Origin: SIRX01 sp965214475 | Lineage (GTDB): Bacteria; Actinomycetota; Rubrobacteria; Rubrobacterales; Rubrobacteraceae | Length of the DNA: 64,000 nt | Assembly (NCBI GenBank): GCA_965214475.1 | Contig: OZ243953.1 | Coordinates: forward strand, 806,001-870,000 | Reading direction: 5' to 3' | Shown: positions 42,344-49,514 of the stretch, piece after piece | Layout: every line of letters starts with the position of its first letter | How positions within the stretch are numbered: the stretch's first letter is position 1 | Translations under genes and position numbers: made by a program | Notes under the pieces: generated by a model | Database searches by the model: none | The model's input: the letters and a program-made list of their open reading frames with translations, nothing else | Told to the model about the DNA's origin: nothing

Positions 42344-42811
42344 TCATCGGGAGATAACCTCTACACCATCGAGACCTTCCCAGGCCCCGTCAACCGTGAG
42401 GGCCACGCCACCTACCTGCCGGGCGTGCGCCACACAAGCCCGGTCCCCCAGTGAGAGCCCGCGGTCTTTGGTACCGGCCCGGAGCACTCCAGCCGCCAGG
42501 GCCGCCTCTTCGTCGAAAGGACGGATCTCAAGGGCCAGGGCGCCTACCACCTCCCGGATCTCCTCTGCCTCCATACCGCCGCCAGAAGACTCGTCAGGAG
42601 TTCCGTTGCCTCCGTTGGAAGTTTCGGAATCACCTTCAGGCGCTTCAGCGAGCTTTGCCGCAACCTCGGAGAAATTCACCGCGCTCATAACAGCGTCGGC
42701 CCCTCGCAGCCGCGCGCGGATCTCTTTCTGGCCCGGCTCCCCATAGAGCAGCGCTAGTACCGCCGAGGCGTCCAAAACCACGGTTCGACGGTTCGTAGCG
42801 GCAGCCAACAT
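42344..42811 (-). CDS. vapC: VapC-type PIN-domain toxin
   Basis: A 155-residue PIN nuclease. ATG 42811 is chosen because it lies 4 bp after the antitoxin stop; an ATG at 42883 would extend it through the antitoxin's repeat region. The acidic residues are visible in 'VVLDASAVLALLYGEPG' (first Asp), 'SAVNFSEVAAKLAE' (Glu) and 'LSLGDRACVAHARQ' (Asp), with a last Asp in 'ALTVDGAW'. A Gly/Ser/Glu-rich insertion ('GDSETSNGGNGTPDESSGGG') near residue 60-80 is unusual. It is expected to cut tRNA or rRNA unless bound by VapB. Confidence 0.88.
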   Translation of the reverse strand: MLAAATNRRTVVLDASAVLALLYGEPGQKEIRARLRGADAVMSAVNFSEVAAKLAEAPEGDSETSNGGNGTPDESSGGGMEAEEIREVVGALALEIRPFDEEAALAAGVLRAGTKDRGLSLGDRACVAHARQVGGVALTVDGAWEGLDGVEVISR

Positions 42812-42815
42812 AGGC

Positions 42816-43187
42816 TCAGCCAACTTCGTCTCCTCGAACTTCGTCTCCTCGAACTTCGTTACCCTCAACTTCAGCGCTTTCATCGTCCTCGCCCTCGCGG
42901 CGAGCTTCTCTGCGCGCCTCCTCCCGGCGCCCGGCGATCAGCTCCTTCGAGAGACTCCGGCCTTCTCCGAGGCGTCGGCGCACTTTCTGCTGCACCCGGC
43001 TTATCGCGACGTCGCGGCTCTCTATCCGCAAGCCGCCGTTTTCGACCCCCACAACGACCTCATCACCCTTCCGGAGATCCAACACCTTCCTCTGACGCGC
43101 CGGGAGGTTGATCCTACCGCCGCTACCGATCGTTACCCTGACCTTCTCTACGGCTCTCTCTCGGGCTATACCCTGTTCTCCATCCAC
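42816..43187 (-). CDS. vapB: VapB-type antitoxin (AbrB/SpoVT fold)
   Basis: About 123 residues. The swapped-hairpin AbrB domain reads 'VRVTIGSGGRINLPARQRKV' and 'LDLRKGDEVVVGVENGGLRI'. The long C-terminal tail is highly charged ('RREEARREARREGEDDESAE') and ends in the pentapeptide repeats 'EVRGDEVRGDEVG' encoded by 15-bp tandem copies. GTG 43187 has GGGGG upstream and is preferred over TTG 43199. The tail presumably wraps the toxin. A 19-bp periodic array lies upstream. Confidence 0.85.
   Translation of the reverse strand: MDGEQGIARERAVEKVRVTIGSGGRINLPARQRKVLDLRKGDEVVVGVENGGLRIESRDVAISRVQQKVRRRLGEGRSLSKELIAGRREEARREARREGEDDESAEVEGNEVRGDEVRGDEVG
42822..42866. repeat. 15-bp tandem repeat in the vapB 3' end
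   Basis: AACTTCGTCTCCTCG occurs twice in a row (42822-42836 and 42837-42851), and a third variant AACTTCGTTACCCTC (42852-42866) follows. It encodes the repeated charged pentapeptides of the antitoxin tail; as it is a multiple of three, copy number can change without frameshift. Confidence 0.85.
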
Positions 43188-43199
43188 AACTGCCCCCAA

Positions 43200-43685
43200 A
43201 AAATCGCTCTAGCGTTTAGTTTTGTACTACGCCTACCCAAAGTATAAACACCTATACAAAGTAAATCTACCTAAAATACAAATTACACCTAACTAATACT
43301 ATCTAGACCTAAACAAACAAAGTAATCCTAACACTGCTTTACAGCCCAAGAATAAAACTATAGGCGAAATAATAAATTTGACCCCAAAAACCATTCACAC
43401 ACCCTGAAACATCTTAGAATGCCAATATGTAATACTTACATCAATCATGAGTCTGACCCCGGATAACCTACTCTTATCACGGGTCATACAAGAGAGGTAT
43501 GCTAGAGGGTGCTTGTAGGGTTCTTGATCTCGTTTTGTGCTAGTTGGTAACTAAATAGTCTAGCTTGTCCAGTATTGTAAGAATTGTTTTTCTTACCCTC
43601 AGGGGGCCGGTATGGCGTCGGACCAGATATAACGGACCAGATATAAGAGGGGTTTACGGTAGGAATCCTATTTCGTCTTGAATAC
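43200..43685. other. AT-rich regulatory/intergenic region upstream of vapBC
   Basis: Nothing coding is supported. Besides the 19-bp array it contains a hairpin with arms GTAAGAA (43577-43583) and TTCTTAC (43590-43596) and a tandem 14-bp repeat CGGACCAGATATAA (43619-43632 and 43633-43646). The strong A/T bias sets it apart from both neighbours. Confidence 0.55.
43232..43346 (-). repeat. 19-bp periodic CCTA array upstream of vapBC
   Basis: On the + strand CCTA begins at 43232, 43251, 43270, 43288, 43308 and 43327, i.e. steps of 19, 19, 18, 20 and 19 bp. The first two units are close relatives (CCTACCCAAAGTATAAACA and CCTATACAAAGTAAATCTA); the others keep CCTA and an A-rich body. The array starts about 45 bp upstream of vapB in AT-rich DNA. 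The helical phasing suits a series of stacked binding sites, for the VapB/VapC complex or another repressor; an iteron-like role is an alternative. Confidence 0.6.
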
Positions 43686-43880
43686 TCACAGTTGCTTGTC
43701 TTCTCCAGGGTCTTGCGTTTCGCGTTTGGCCTGCCGGTCGCCTCCCATGCACCGCTTCGCACCATCGAGGCGGGATTTGTGCGGGTGAGGGTAGATCGTC
43801 GCGTTCCGCCAGTTCCCTTTGATCCTGCCTTTGACTTGCGCCCCGCACACGTCGCAGACGCAATCCGGCTTCCTCGTCAT
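43686..43880 (-). CDS. Small cysteine-containing protein
   Basis: 64 residues from ATG 43880 ('MTRKPDCVCDVCGAQVKGRI'). Three Cys near the front (Cys-x-Cys-x-x-Cys), later 'HPHKSRLDGAKRC', suggest a zinc ribbon-like module. The chain is basic. Another frame on the same strand (43654-43863) is a shadow. No family is recognised. Confidence 0.4.
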   Translation of the reverse strand: MTRKPDCVCDVCGAQVKGRIKGNWRNATIYPHPHKSRLDGAKRCMGGDRQAKRETQDPGEDKQL

Positions 43881-43949
43881 GTGTGGGCCGCGAAATCGAC
43901 GGCCGCGACTGTAGCTACGCTTTCTCACTAGCTACGCTTTCTCACCGCC

Positions 43950-44231
43950 TCACTCTCCGGACTCCGACCCACTGACTTCAAAGGCGCTGCCTACGAGCGT
44001 CATCTCCTCAGTCTCGTCTCGCTGGAGCTTCGCACGGACTTCCTCAAAGCGCCTCACCGTCGGCTCGGGATAAAATCTTTCTCCGCACCGCTGGCATACT
44101 AAGGCGTCTACCTCAAGCGTGGCCGTATTATCGCCACCTCTCAAGAGCTTCTGCACCCGTCTCTCAGCCAATTCCCCGCCGCACACCGGGCATGCCGCAA
44201 ACGCATTCTTGAACTCTTTGCTCAACGCCAT
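43950..44231 (-). CDS. YgiT-type zinc finger protein, antitoxin-like
   Basis: 93 residues from ATG 44231, with AGGAGA upstream. The YgiT/MqsA-type zinc finger is seen as 'CPVCGGELAERRVQKLL' and 'LVCQRCGERFYPEPTVRR' (two Cys-x-x-Cys pairs about 35 residues apart). The classical C-terminal HTH of MqsA is absent, so it is a short antitoxin form. It starts 2 bp after the DUF4258 gene, and toxin-before-antitoxin order is as in mqsRA. Confidence 0.8.
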   Translation of the reverse strand: MALSKEFKNAFAACPVCGGELAERRVQKLLRGGDNTATLEVDALVCQRCGERFYPEPTVRRFEEVRAKLQRDETEEMTLVGSAFEVSGSESGE

Positions 44232-44233
44232 CG

Positions 44234-44674
44234 TTATCTTCTCCTCGTCTTCCAGTCCGGCTCCCACCGGCCCGCATCTGGCCGGTAGACGGTAATTACC
44301 ACGGCAAAGCCACTCTCTTCATTGTACGCCCACACGCTATGGACCGGATCTCCCCCAAACGTATCTCCGTACACTAGGCAGCTCGGGTGCGGGCGGTCTT
44401 CAGGGTAGCGGACGATAATCTCACCATGAACCACCGAGAAATAGACCTCATTAAAGGTTAAACTATCGTTTGCCGCTTCCTCATCAGCATGATCGCTGTC
44501 TATGACGGTATAGTGAGAAAAAAGTTCGGTTTGTAGCCACTTGGCAACAGGTTGCGAGTATGGTCGAGAGAGGAATAAAGTGAAGAAGTTGCTGATCTGT
44601 ACGACGGTTGTGGCCCTGACCCTGGCGCTGGCTACACCCACTCTTGCACAGACTTCGCAAGAGGACCAGTACAT
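44234..44674 (-). CDS. DUF4258 protein, probable toxin partner (start uncertain)
   Basis: The last 95 residues carry the DUF4258 pattern: 'FSVVHGEIIVRYPEDRPHPS', 'CLVYGDTFGGDPVHSVWAYN', and 'AVVITVYRPDAGRWEPDWKT'. DUF4258 proteins pair with YgiT-type zinc fingers as mRNA-targeting toxin-antitoxin modules. The open frame to ATG 44674 overlaps the divergent LPxTG gene by about 95 bp, which is unlikely to be translated entirely. No ATG/GTG lies at the expected start near 44530, so the gene may use a rare start or have lost its front. Confidence 0.65.
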   Translation of the reverse strand: MYWSSCEVCARVGVASARVRATTVVQISNFFTLFLSRPYSQPVAKWLQTELFSHYTVIDSDHADEEAANDSLTFNEVYFSVVHGEIIVRYPEDRPHPSCLVYGDTFGGDPVHSVWAYNEESGFAVVITVYRPDAGRWEPDWKTRRR

Positions 44675-45320
44675 TGGTCCGATAGAACGTCCGTGCGCCG
44701 GGCTTTACGACGCCGAACTTGTGGAATGCCTGAAGCAGTACAACGAAACGGGAAAACTGACGTGCGCCGATTACTACAATTACGAGATTCCTGGTGAGCT
44801 TCCCAACTACTGCGGACAGTACGCTGGTCGCCACATCATACCGCAAGCCAATAATTCATCCAGCCAAACCTTCAGGGGAGTCTCAGAAGCCTTGTCCAAC
44901 CTCAAGTCCGGTGGTTCGGAAAACTCGGAAGCTGCTGCGGCGGAACTCGGTAAATCTGCTTCCCAACCCGGGTCTAGCGAGCCGGGTGTTTCCGGGGCCA
45001 CTGCCGCGGGTGACGGCGAACCTCCTTTGCGGCCCGAGGAAGTCTCGGAGTCCGGGGGCAGTGAAGACGGCTCGAACGCCGACGGTTCGAGAAAAGCAGA
45101 CTCCAAAGAAGATAATCCAAACGACGAAGGAGACAACCTAAATAATGGAGGCGAGGCTGAAGCCGAGGAGAGCCTTAAGAATGGAGGCGAGGCCGGAACC
45201 GGGGAGAGTCTCAACGGCACGACCGAGCTACCCGAGACGGGTGGCTCTGCGACCCTCTTGCTCGGCGCGGGCGTGCTGCTCTTAGCTGGAGGACTTACGA
45301 TGTTCCGGCTCTTTCGCTAG
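44580..45320 (+). CDS. LPxTG-anchored surface protein (LPETG)
   Basis: A 246-residue secreted protein from GTG 44580, after AGAGGAA. Signal peptide: 'KKLLICTTVVALTLALATPT' then 'LAQ'. The mature N-terminus has four Cys ('RPCAGLYDAELVECLKQYNE', 'KLTCADYYNYEIPGELPNYC'), likely two disulfides. A long Ser/Gly/Glu/Asn-rich stalk (about 95-205) has repeated 'NNGGEAE' and 'LKNGGEAGTGES' units. The C-terminus 'LPETGGSATLLLGAGVLLLA' plus Arg is a sorting signal. Anchoring by the class E sortase at 17391 is inferred. It starts a cluster with a two-component system and a second LPxTG gene. Confidence 0.85.
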   Translation: MKKLLICTTVVALTLALATPTLAQTSQEDQYIGPIERPCAGLYDAELVECLKQYNETGKLTCADYYNYEIPGELPNYCGQYAGRHIIPQANNSSSQTFRGVSEALSNLKSGGSENSEAAAAELGKSASQPGSSEPGVSGATAAGDGEPPLRPEEVSESGGSEDGSNADGSRKADSKEDNPNDEGDNLNNGGEAEAEESLKNGGEAGTGESLNGTTELPETGGSATLLLGAGVLLLAGGLTMFRLFR

Positions 45321-45328
45321 TTCGGAGT

Positions 45329-45967
45329 CTACGGGTCGAGGCTCAAGATACCGCGTCGGAGGGCGACGGTGACCGCTGCGGTGCGGTCGGTGACGTCGAG
45401 TTTCTCGAAGATGTGCGTCATGTGTGTCTTTACCGTGATCTCGGTGATCCAGAGCTCTTTGGCTATCTCTTTGTTGCTCGCACCTCCGGCTACCAGCCCA
45501 AGGATCTCTACCTCCCGTGAGGTGAGAAATTTCGTGACGGGCTCTCGCACCCGGTTCATGAGCCGGGCTGTCACGCTCGGTGAGAGTATGGCCTTGCCCT
45601 CGGCCGCGTTTCGGATAGCCTGGAGCAACTCTTCCCGCGGGGTGTCTTTGAGCATGTAACCGGTCGCGCCGTTCTCTATGGCTTTTATTACTTCGGCGTC
45701 GCTTTCGTAGGTAGTAAGAACCAGGGCGTTTACGTCCGGGTCGCGGGCTTTTATTTGGGCAATGGCCGCCGCGCCGTCCAACTCCGGCATCCGCAGGTCC
45801 ATTAGGACGACGTCCGGTTTTTTCCAGTCGGCTAACTCTACGGCTTCTGTTCCGTTAGTGGCTTCGCCCACGAGTTCAAGATCCGATTCATCTTCGAGCA
45901 TCTCTTTCAGGCCCATCCTCACGACGAGGTGATCGTCTGCGATAAGGACTCGGGTAGGTTCTTTCAA
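45329..45967 (-). CDS. NarL/FixJ-family response regulator
   Basis: A 212-residue regulator. Receiver: 'VLIADDHLVVRMGLKEML', phospho-Asp in 'DVVLMDLRMPELDGAAA', Lys in 'GYMLKDTPREELLQ'. HTH: 'LTSREVEILGLVAGGASNKE' and 'WITEITVKTHMTHIFEKLD'. It overlaps the kinase gene upstream by 4 bp (ATGA, 45964-45967). It ends 8 bp from the convergent LPETG gene. The regulon is not visible, but flanking by LPxTG genes suggests surface control. Confidence 0.92.
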   Translation of the reverse strand: MKEPTRVLIADDHLVVRMGLKEMLEDESDLELVGEATNGTEAVELADWKKPDVVLMDLRMPELDGAAAIAQIKARDPDVNALVLTTYESDAEVIKAIENGATGYMLKDTPREELLQAIRNAAEGKAILSPSVTARLMNRVREPVTKFLTSREVEILGLVAGGASNKEIAKELWITEITVKTHMTHIFEKLDVTDRTAAVTVALRRGILSLDP

Positions 45968-47568
45968 TGCTCCTCCTTTGCAGGTTTTGTCTCCTCGCTG
46001 GAGATGCGACGCTCATCCCCCGCGGGCAGTTCGACGGCGAGCGAGGTCCCTTCTCCTGGCTCGCTCTCGACGTGTACCGTGCCACCTAGTTGCTCGATCC
46101 TATCGCGCATCGCCTTGAGGCCGAAACCGCCGGAACTCTGGTCCCGGACTTCGTTGGCGACCTGTTCCCGATCAAACCCCACCCCGTCGTCGCGGGCGTC
46201 GAGCACCACCGACTCTTGCATGAACGAGAGCGTAAGCATTACCCGGTTTGCGCGGGCGTGTTTGCGGGCGTTCGAGAGGGTTTCCTGGGCTGTGCGAAGC
46301 AGGGCGGCCTCGGCCTCCAGCGGGAGCTGGCGCGGTGTGCCGTCTACCACGGCGCCCGCCGCGACGCCGGTCTCCTCGGACCACCGCTCCGCGAGTAGCG
46401 CTATCGCCTCGGGAAGCGAGTGCCGGTCGAGGGCTTCCGGGCGCAAGGCCCACACCAGCCGCCGCGCCTCCGCCAGGCTCTCTCGCGCGGTGCTGCGGGA
46501 GAGTTCGAGGAGCCGGCGTACCGGCCCGGAATCGGACGAGAGCTTGTGCGCCGCCGTGTCGAGGTTTATGACAATGCTGTTGAAACCCTGGGCTAGGGTG
46601 TCGTGGATCTCGTTCGCCAGCCGCTGGCGTTCGCCCATCACGGCGGCCTTCCGGGCCTCCTCGACGAGCCGCAGGTTCTCCAACGCGAGCGCCGCCTGCA
46701 CGCCGATAGTCTGGTAGTCGCGCGCTACGCGCCGGAACACGCGACGCCGGCGCCGGAAAGCTACCGTCAGCAGGCCGAACTGTCCCGACTCTGCAGAGCG
46801 CAGTGGCACCAGTAGCAGCGTCCTAACGTCCCGGTAGCCGGGGGACCCGTTTGTAAAAAAGCTCAGCTTCTTACTGCTTATCACTGTCGGCATACCGTTG
46901 TCCGGATCTGTTAGAGCTGGGAGCCCGTACCCGTCGAGCGTTTGTTCCGAGGGCCACCTCTTGCCTGACTTCGGTGTCCAGGCTGCCAGCAGAGAGAGTT
47001 TTCTGCTCTCGTCCTCTTCGGACGGCGGTTCTGTGCGCCATACCGCCACGCTGCTGGTGTCCTGTCCGGCCAGGTGTTTGCCGATGGCTTCGACGATGGT
47101 GTGAGGGGCTTGCGCCACTTCGACTTCGCGGCTGGTGCGGTAGAGTGCCTCCTGGTGTTCGACCGCGATGCGGCCCCAAACACCGCCCGTCCAGCCGCCG
47201 GCCAGGGTTGCGAGCAGGAAAAAGGTTGCTTCGTCGGGGCTGAACGGGCCGAAGGACAGCCCGATCAACTGGTACACCACCAGCGCGACCAGTCCCACCA
47301 GAACCCCGTAGAGAACGAACCTGCCGTCCGTCCGGTACGCCACCCATCGGGCTGCCAAGATGACCAGGAGAAGGTGTATTAGCGGTAGACCCAAAACGGC
47401 GAACACCTGGTAATCTGCCTCGCTAGGCTCACCGCCGGTCACGAGGTTGTAAGAGGCGACGTAGCCATAAACCGTCAAATACAGCAAGACGTAATCGAGC
47501 ACCGCGACAGTTGCGCCCACAAGGAGAACCCACCACCAGCGCAACCTCATAAAGTTCGTCTCGCTCAT
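45964..47568 (-). CDS. Sensor histidine kinase with membrane and GAF-like domains
   Basis: A 534-residue kinase from ATG 47568; the in-frame ATG at 47619 is a weaker option. Five or so N-terminal membrane segments ('VLLVGATVAVLDYVLLYLTV', 'AVLGLPLIHLLLVILAARWV' and others) lead to a GAF-like region ('DTSSVAVWRTEPPSEEDESR', 'LLLVPLRSAESGQFGLLTVA'), a HisKA_3 helix ('ERQRLANEIHDTLAQGFNS', phospho-His) and HATPase ('NARKHARANRV', 'DARDDGVGFD', 'GGFGLKAMRDRIEQLGG'). It is the partner of the regulator at 45329. It diverges from the LPDTG gene at 47857. Confidence 0.9.
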   Translation of the reverse strand: MSETNFMRLRWWWVLLVGATVAVLDYVLLYLTVYGYVASYNLVTGGEPSEADYQVFAVLGLPLIHLLLVILAARWVAYRTDGRFVLYGVLVGLVALVVYQLIGLSFGPFSPDEATFFLLATLAGGWTGGVWGRIAVEHQEALYRTSREVEVAQAPHTIVEAIGKHLAGQDTSSVAVWRTEPPSEEDESRKLSLLAAWTPKSGKRWPSEQTLDGYGLPALTDPDNGMPTVISSKKLSFFTNGSPGYRDVRTLLLVPLRSAESGQFGLLTVAFRRRRRVFRRVARDYQTIGVQAALALENLRLVEEARKAAVMGERQRLANEIHDTLAQGFNSIVINLDTAAHKLSSDSGPVRRLLELSRSTARESLAEARRLVWALRPEALDRHSLPEAIALLAERWSEETGVAAGAVVDGTPRQLPLEAEAALLRTAQETLSNARKHARANRVMLTLSFMQESVVLDARDDGVGFDREQVANEVRDQSSGGFGLKAMRDRIEQLGGTVHVESEPGEGTSLAVELPAGDERRISSEETKPAKEEH

Positions 47569-47749
47569 TCTTCCCGTCTGATCCCCGCCTGGTTTTCTAA
47601 CCGTTGTAGTAAAAGGCATTTTCTCTCAAATCCAGGCGTGGTGCATCACGCAAACGCACTATTTTGGTTCCCGGTGGCCCGATGCGCCGTGTCCAGGCGT
47701 CTGGCGCCGTATTTGCGGGTTTACAGGTTTCGTGGGTGCTTATTCAACT

Positions 47750-47791
47750 AATCATCCATCCGGAGAAAAAAGCTCCTACTGATGGATGATT
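47750..47791. promoter_or_regulatory. 11-bp inverted repeat upstream of the LPDTG gene
   Basis: Arms AATCATCCATC (47750-47760) and GATGGATGATT (47781-47791) are exact inverted repeats; a smaller stem (GGAG/CTCC) is nested inside. TTATTCA occurs on both sides (47740-47746 and 47793-47799). It lies in the gap between the divergent kinase and LPDTG genes, where a regulator operator would be expected. Confidence 0.5.
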
Positions 47792-47856
47792 CTTATTCAG
47801 GGCCCGGATGTGAAAGTGTACTTGTTCAGTAAAGCTTCAAGAAAAGGAGGCGCAAG

Positions 47857-49005
47857 ATGAGGAAGTTGATGATTCTGGCGATGATGGTGGCAATGGTGCT
47901 CGCGGCGGCGATGCCTGCGGTGGCCCAGAGTGGAAAAGGTAACTCCGGAGATCAGTACAACCCGCCAGACCTGTACGATCAGGTCTGTGAGATCGCCTCC
48001 CAGCAAGAAGCCCAGCGGATCCTGGACGAAGATCCTTCCGACCCTCATAACCTTGACTCCGACGGTGACGGCGTAGCCTGCAATAGCGAGGAACCCGCGA
48101 ACGAAGACGCGACGCTCAACTACGAGCTGACGGTGGAGGGCGAATGCCCCGCCGACGCGACTTTCTTCGGCCAGAACAACCTCGTCGGCGCGGCGGACTA
48201 CGTTGGCACAGCACAACTGACCGACCCGGACGGCGACGGCGTCTACACCCACAGCGAAAAGTTCCCCACAGGAAGCAAGCTTGACGGCTTGGGCATCGTC
48301 CAGGGCACGGGTGTTGAAAAATTCAATAGCTCTTTCTTCCAGGGTCCCACTCCCGGCGAGCCGACCACCACGATAAAGAGCTTCGGCCCCGTAACCCTTG
48401 AAAAGGACACGACTCTTTCGGCTTCTGTTTCTTGTGACGGTACTGGCCCTATAGCCGAAGACAAAGTGACCGTAGACTTTGAACTCACTGCGCAGGGACA
48501 GTGCCCCATCGGCACCACCTTCTTTACCACCATGGGCATACCCGACTCGGAGGGCTTCTCCCGGGCGCTGCTAGACCCCGACGAGGACGGTACGTACACC
48601 CACTCCGAGGAGTTCGACCGGGGACAGTTGGTGGAGAACATAGAGTTTCTCCGGGGCATCAACGTCGAAAATACCTCCTACGGGCCGATGGCTGAGAAAG
48701 ACGTCAAGTTGGTCCGGGACTTCGGCAACGTAGTATTCGGCGAGGATACGACCCTCTCGCACAGCGTCAAGTGCTCGGAGACCACGAACTCTGAGCCGAC
48801 CACAAACCCTGGAAACGACTCTACTAATGTCATCGGCAGCGGTTCCGGCAACGGTTCCGAGAACACCGATCAGGACGCAAGCCAGAACAAAGTTCAGGCC
48901 GCGATCGAAATGCTCCCCGACACGGGCGGTATAAGCCTGATGGTCCTCGGCGCTGGCGCCCTGCTGATAGGGGGTGGCCTCGTCGCCCGCAGAATACTGA
49001 GGTAG
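47857..49005 (+). CDS. LPxTG-anchored surface protein with excalibur-like motif and duplicated domain (LPDTG)
   Basis: A 382-residue secreted protein from ATG 47857 (AAAGGAGG upstream). The signal 'LMILAMMVAMVLAAAMPAVA' is followed by an excalibur-like calcium motif ('NLDSDGDGVACNSE') near residues 65-78. Two related domains follow: 'TLNYELTVEGECPADATFFG' to 'TTLSASVSC', and 'TVDFELTAQGQCPIGTTFFT' to 'TTLSHSVKC', each with 'DGVYTHSEKF' or 'DGTYTHSEEF' in the middle. A Thr/Asn/Ser stalk ends in the sorting signal 'LPDTGGISLMVLGAGALLIG'. Sortase at 17391 is the likely anchor. Confidence 0.87.
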   Translation: MRKLMILAMMVAMVLAAAMPAVAQSGKGNSGDQYNPPDLYDQVCEIASQQEAQRILDEDPSDPHNLDSDGDGVACNSEEPANEDATLNYELTVEGECPADATFFGQNNLVGAADYVGTAQLTDPDGDGVYTHSEKFPTGSKLDGLGIVQGTGVEKFNSSFFQGPTPGEPTTTIKSFGPVTLEKDTTLSASVSCDGTGPIAEDKVTVDFELTAQGQCPIGTTFFTTMGIPDSEGFSRALLDPDEDGTYTHSEEFDRGQLVENIEFLRGINVENTSYGPMAEKDVKLVRDFGNVVFGEDTTLSHSVKCSETTNSEPTTNPGNDSTNVIGSGSGNGSENTDQDASQNKVQAAIEMLPDTGGISLMVLGAGALLIGGGLVARRILR

Positions 49006-49035
49006 CAAATAGCTCAACAAGCAAATGCGTTGGTG

Positions 49036-49065
49036 CTGGCCGGTGGGATGCTCTCCTCCGGCCAG
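49036..49065 (+). terminator. Terminator-like hairpin after the LPDTG gene
   Basis: Arms CTGGCCGG (49036-49043) and CCGGCCAG (49058-49065) pair perfectly around 14 bases, followed by a T-rich TGTGTTGTTG. The position 31 bp after the stop of the LPDTG gene supports a terminator, though the T-tract is interrupted. Confidence 0.55.
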
Positions 49066-49255
49066 TGTGTTGTTGCACAAGGGGTAGGGGAGCGTAAAGT
49101 TCCTGGGACCACAAGATCAAGTCGGTGGTGCGGAGCGCCAACTTCACACTTCCTTCGGATATGGTGCACCCACTTTTTCATGCTCTCCTTCACGAACTAC
49201 GAGCATGGCTCTTGAATAGACTGTGTGCAAGGGTTTAACGAGGATTTATTCAAAC

Positions 49256-49273
49256 ATTTACCTTGAGTTAACC
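49256..49273 (+). promoter_or_regulatory. PHO-box-like direct repeat upstream of phoX
   Basis: ATTTACC (49256-49262) and GTTAACC (49267-49273), separated by TTGA, form two direct repeat units of 11 bp, each close to the actinobacterial PHO-box unit GTTCACC. They lie about 240 bp upstream of a phosphatase gene, the kind of gene expected in a phosphate regulon. Confidence 0.4.
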
Positions 49274-49514
49274 AAACGTATCCGCGATTCGATTAGGGTT
49301 GTTGCGGGTTGAATGATGCGGAAGCCGCCTGTTGCCAGAAGGGGGGCACAAGATAAGCGTTAGTGGCAACGAGAGTGAGTATGACCGGCGTCTGAGCCGC
49401 CGGTACTTCATTGGCCTACCCGGCATGAGCGCGGCGTCGAGCTGAAGTGGCCGGTCGGTTGCATCGAGCGGGTGATGAAACGGCAAAGCAGACTGAGAGA
49501 CGGGAGGATTAGCG

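Larger units (their letters stand above)
49006..49514. other. Intergenic region between LPDTG and phoX
   Basis: No coding frame is supported. It holds the terminator-like hairpin at 49036-49065 and a PHO-box-like direct repeat at 49256-49273. The rest has no recognised feature. Confidence 0.5.

Noticed and set aside
43232..43346. CRISPR array reading of the 19-bp periodic sequence.
   Set aside because: The repeats are degenerate, only a few bases are constant and there are no unique spacers or cas genes.
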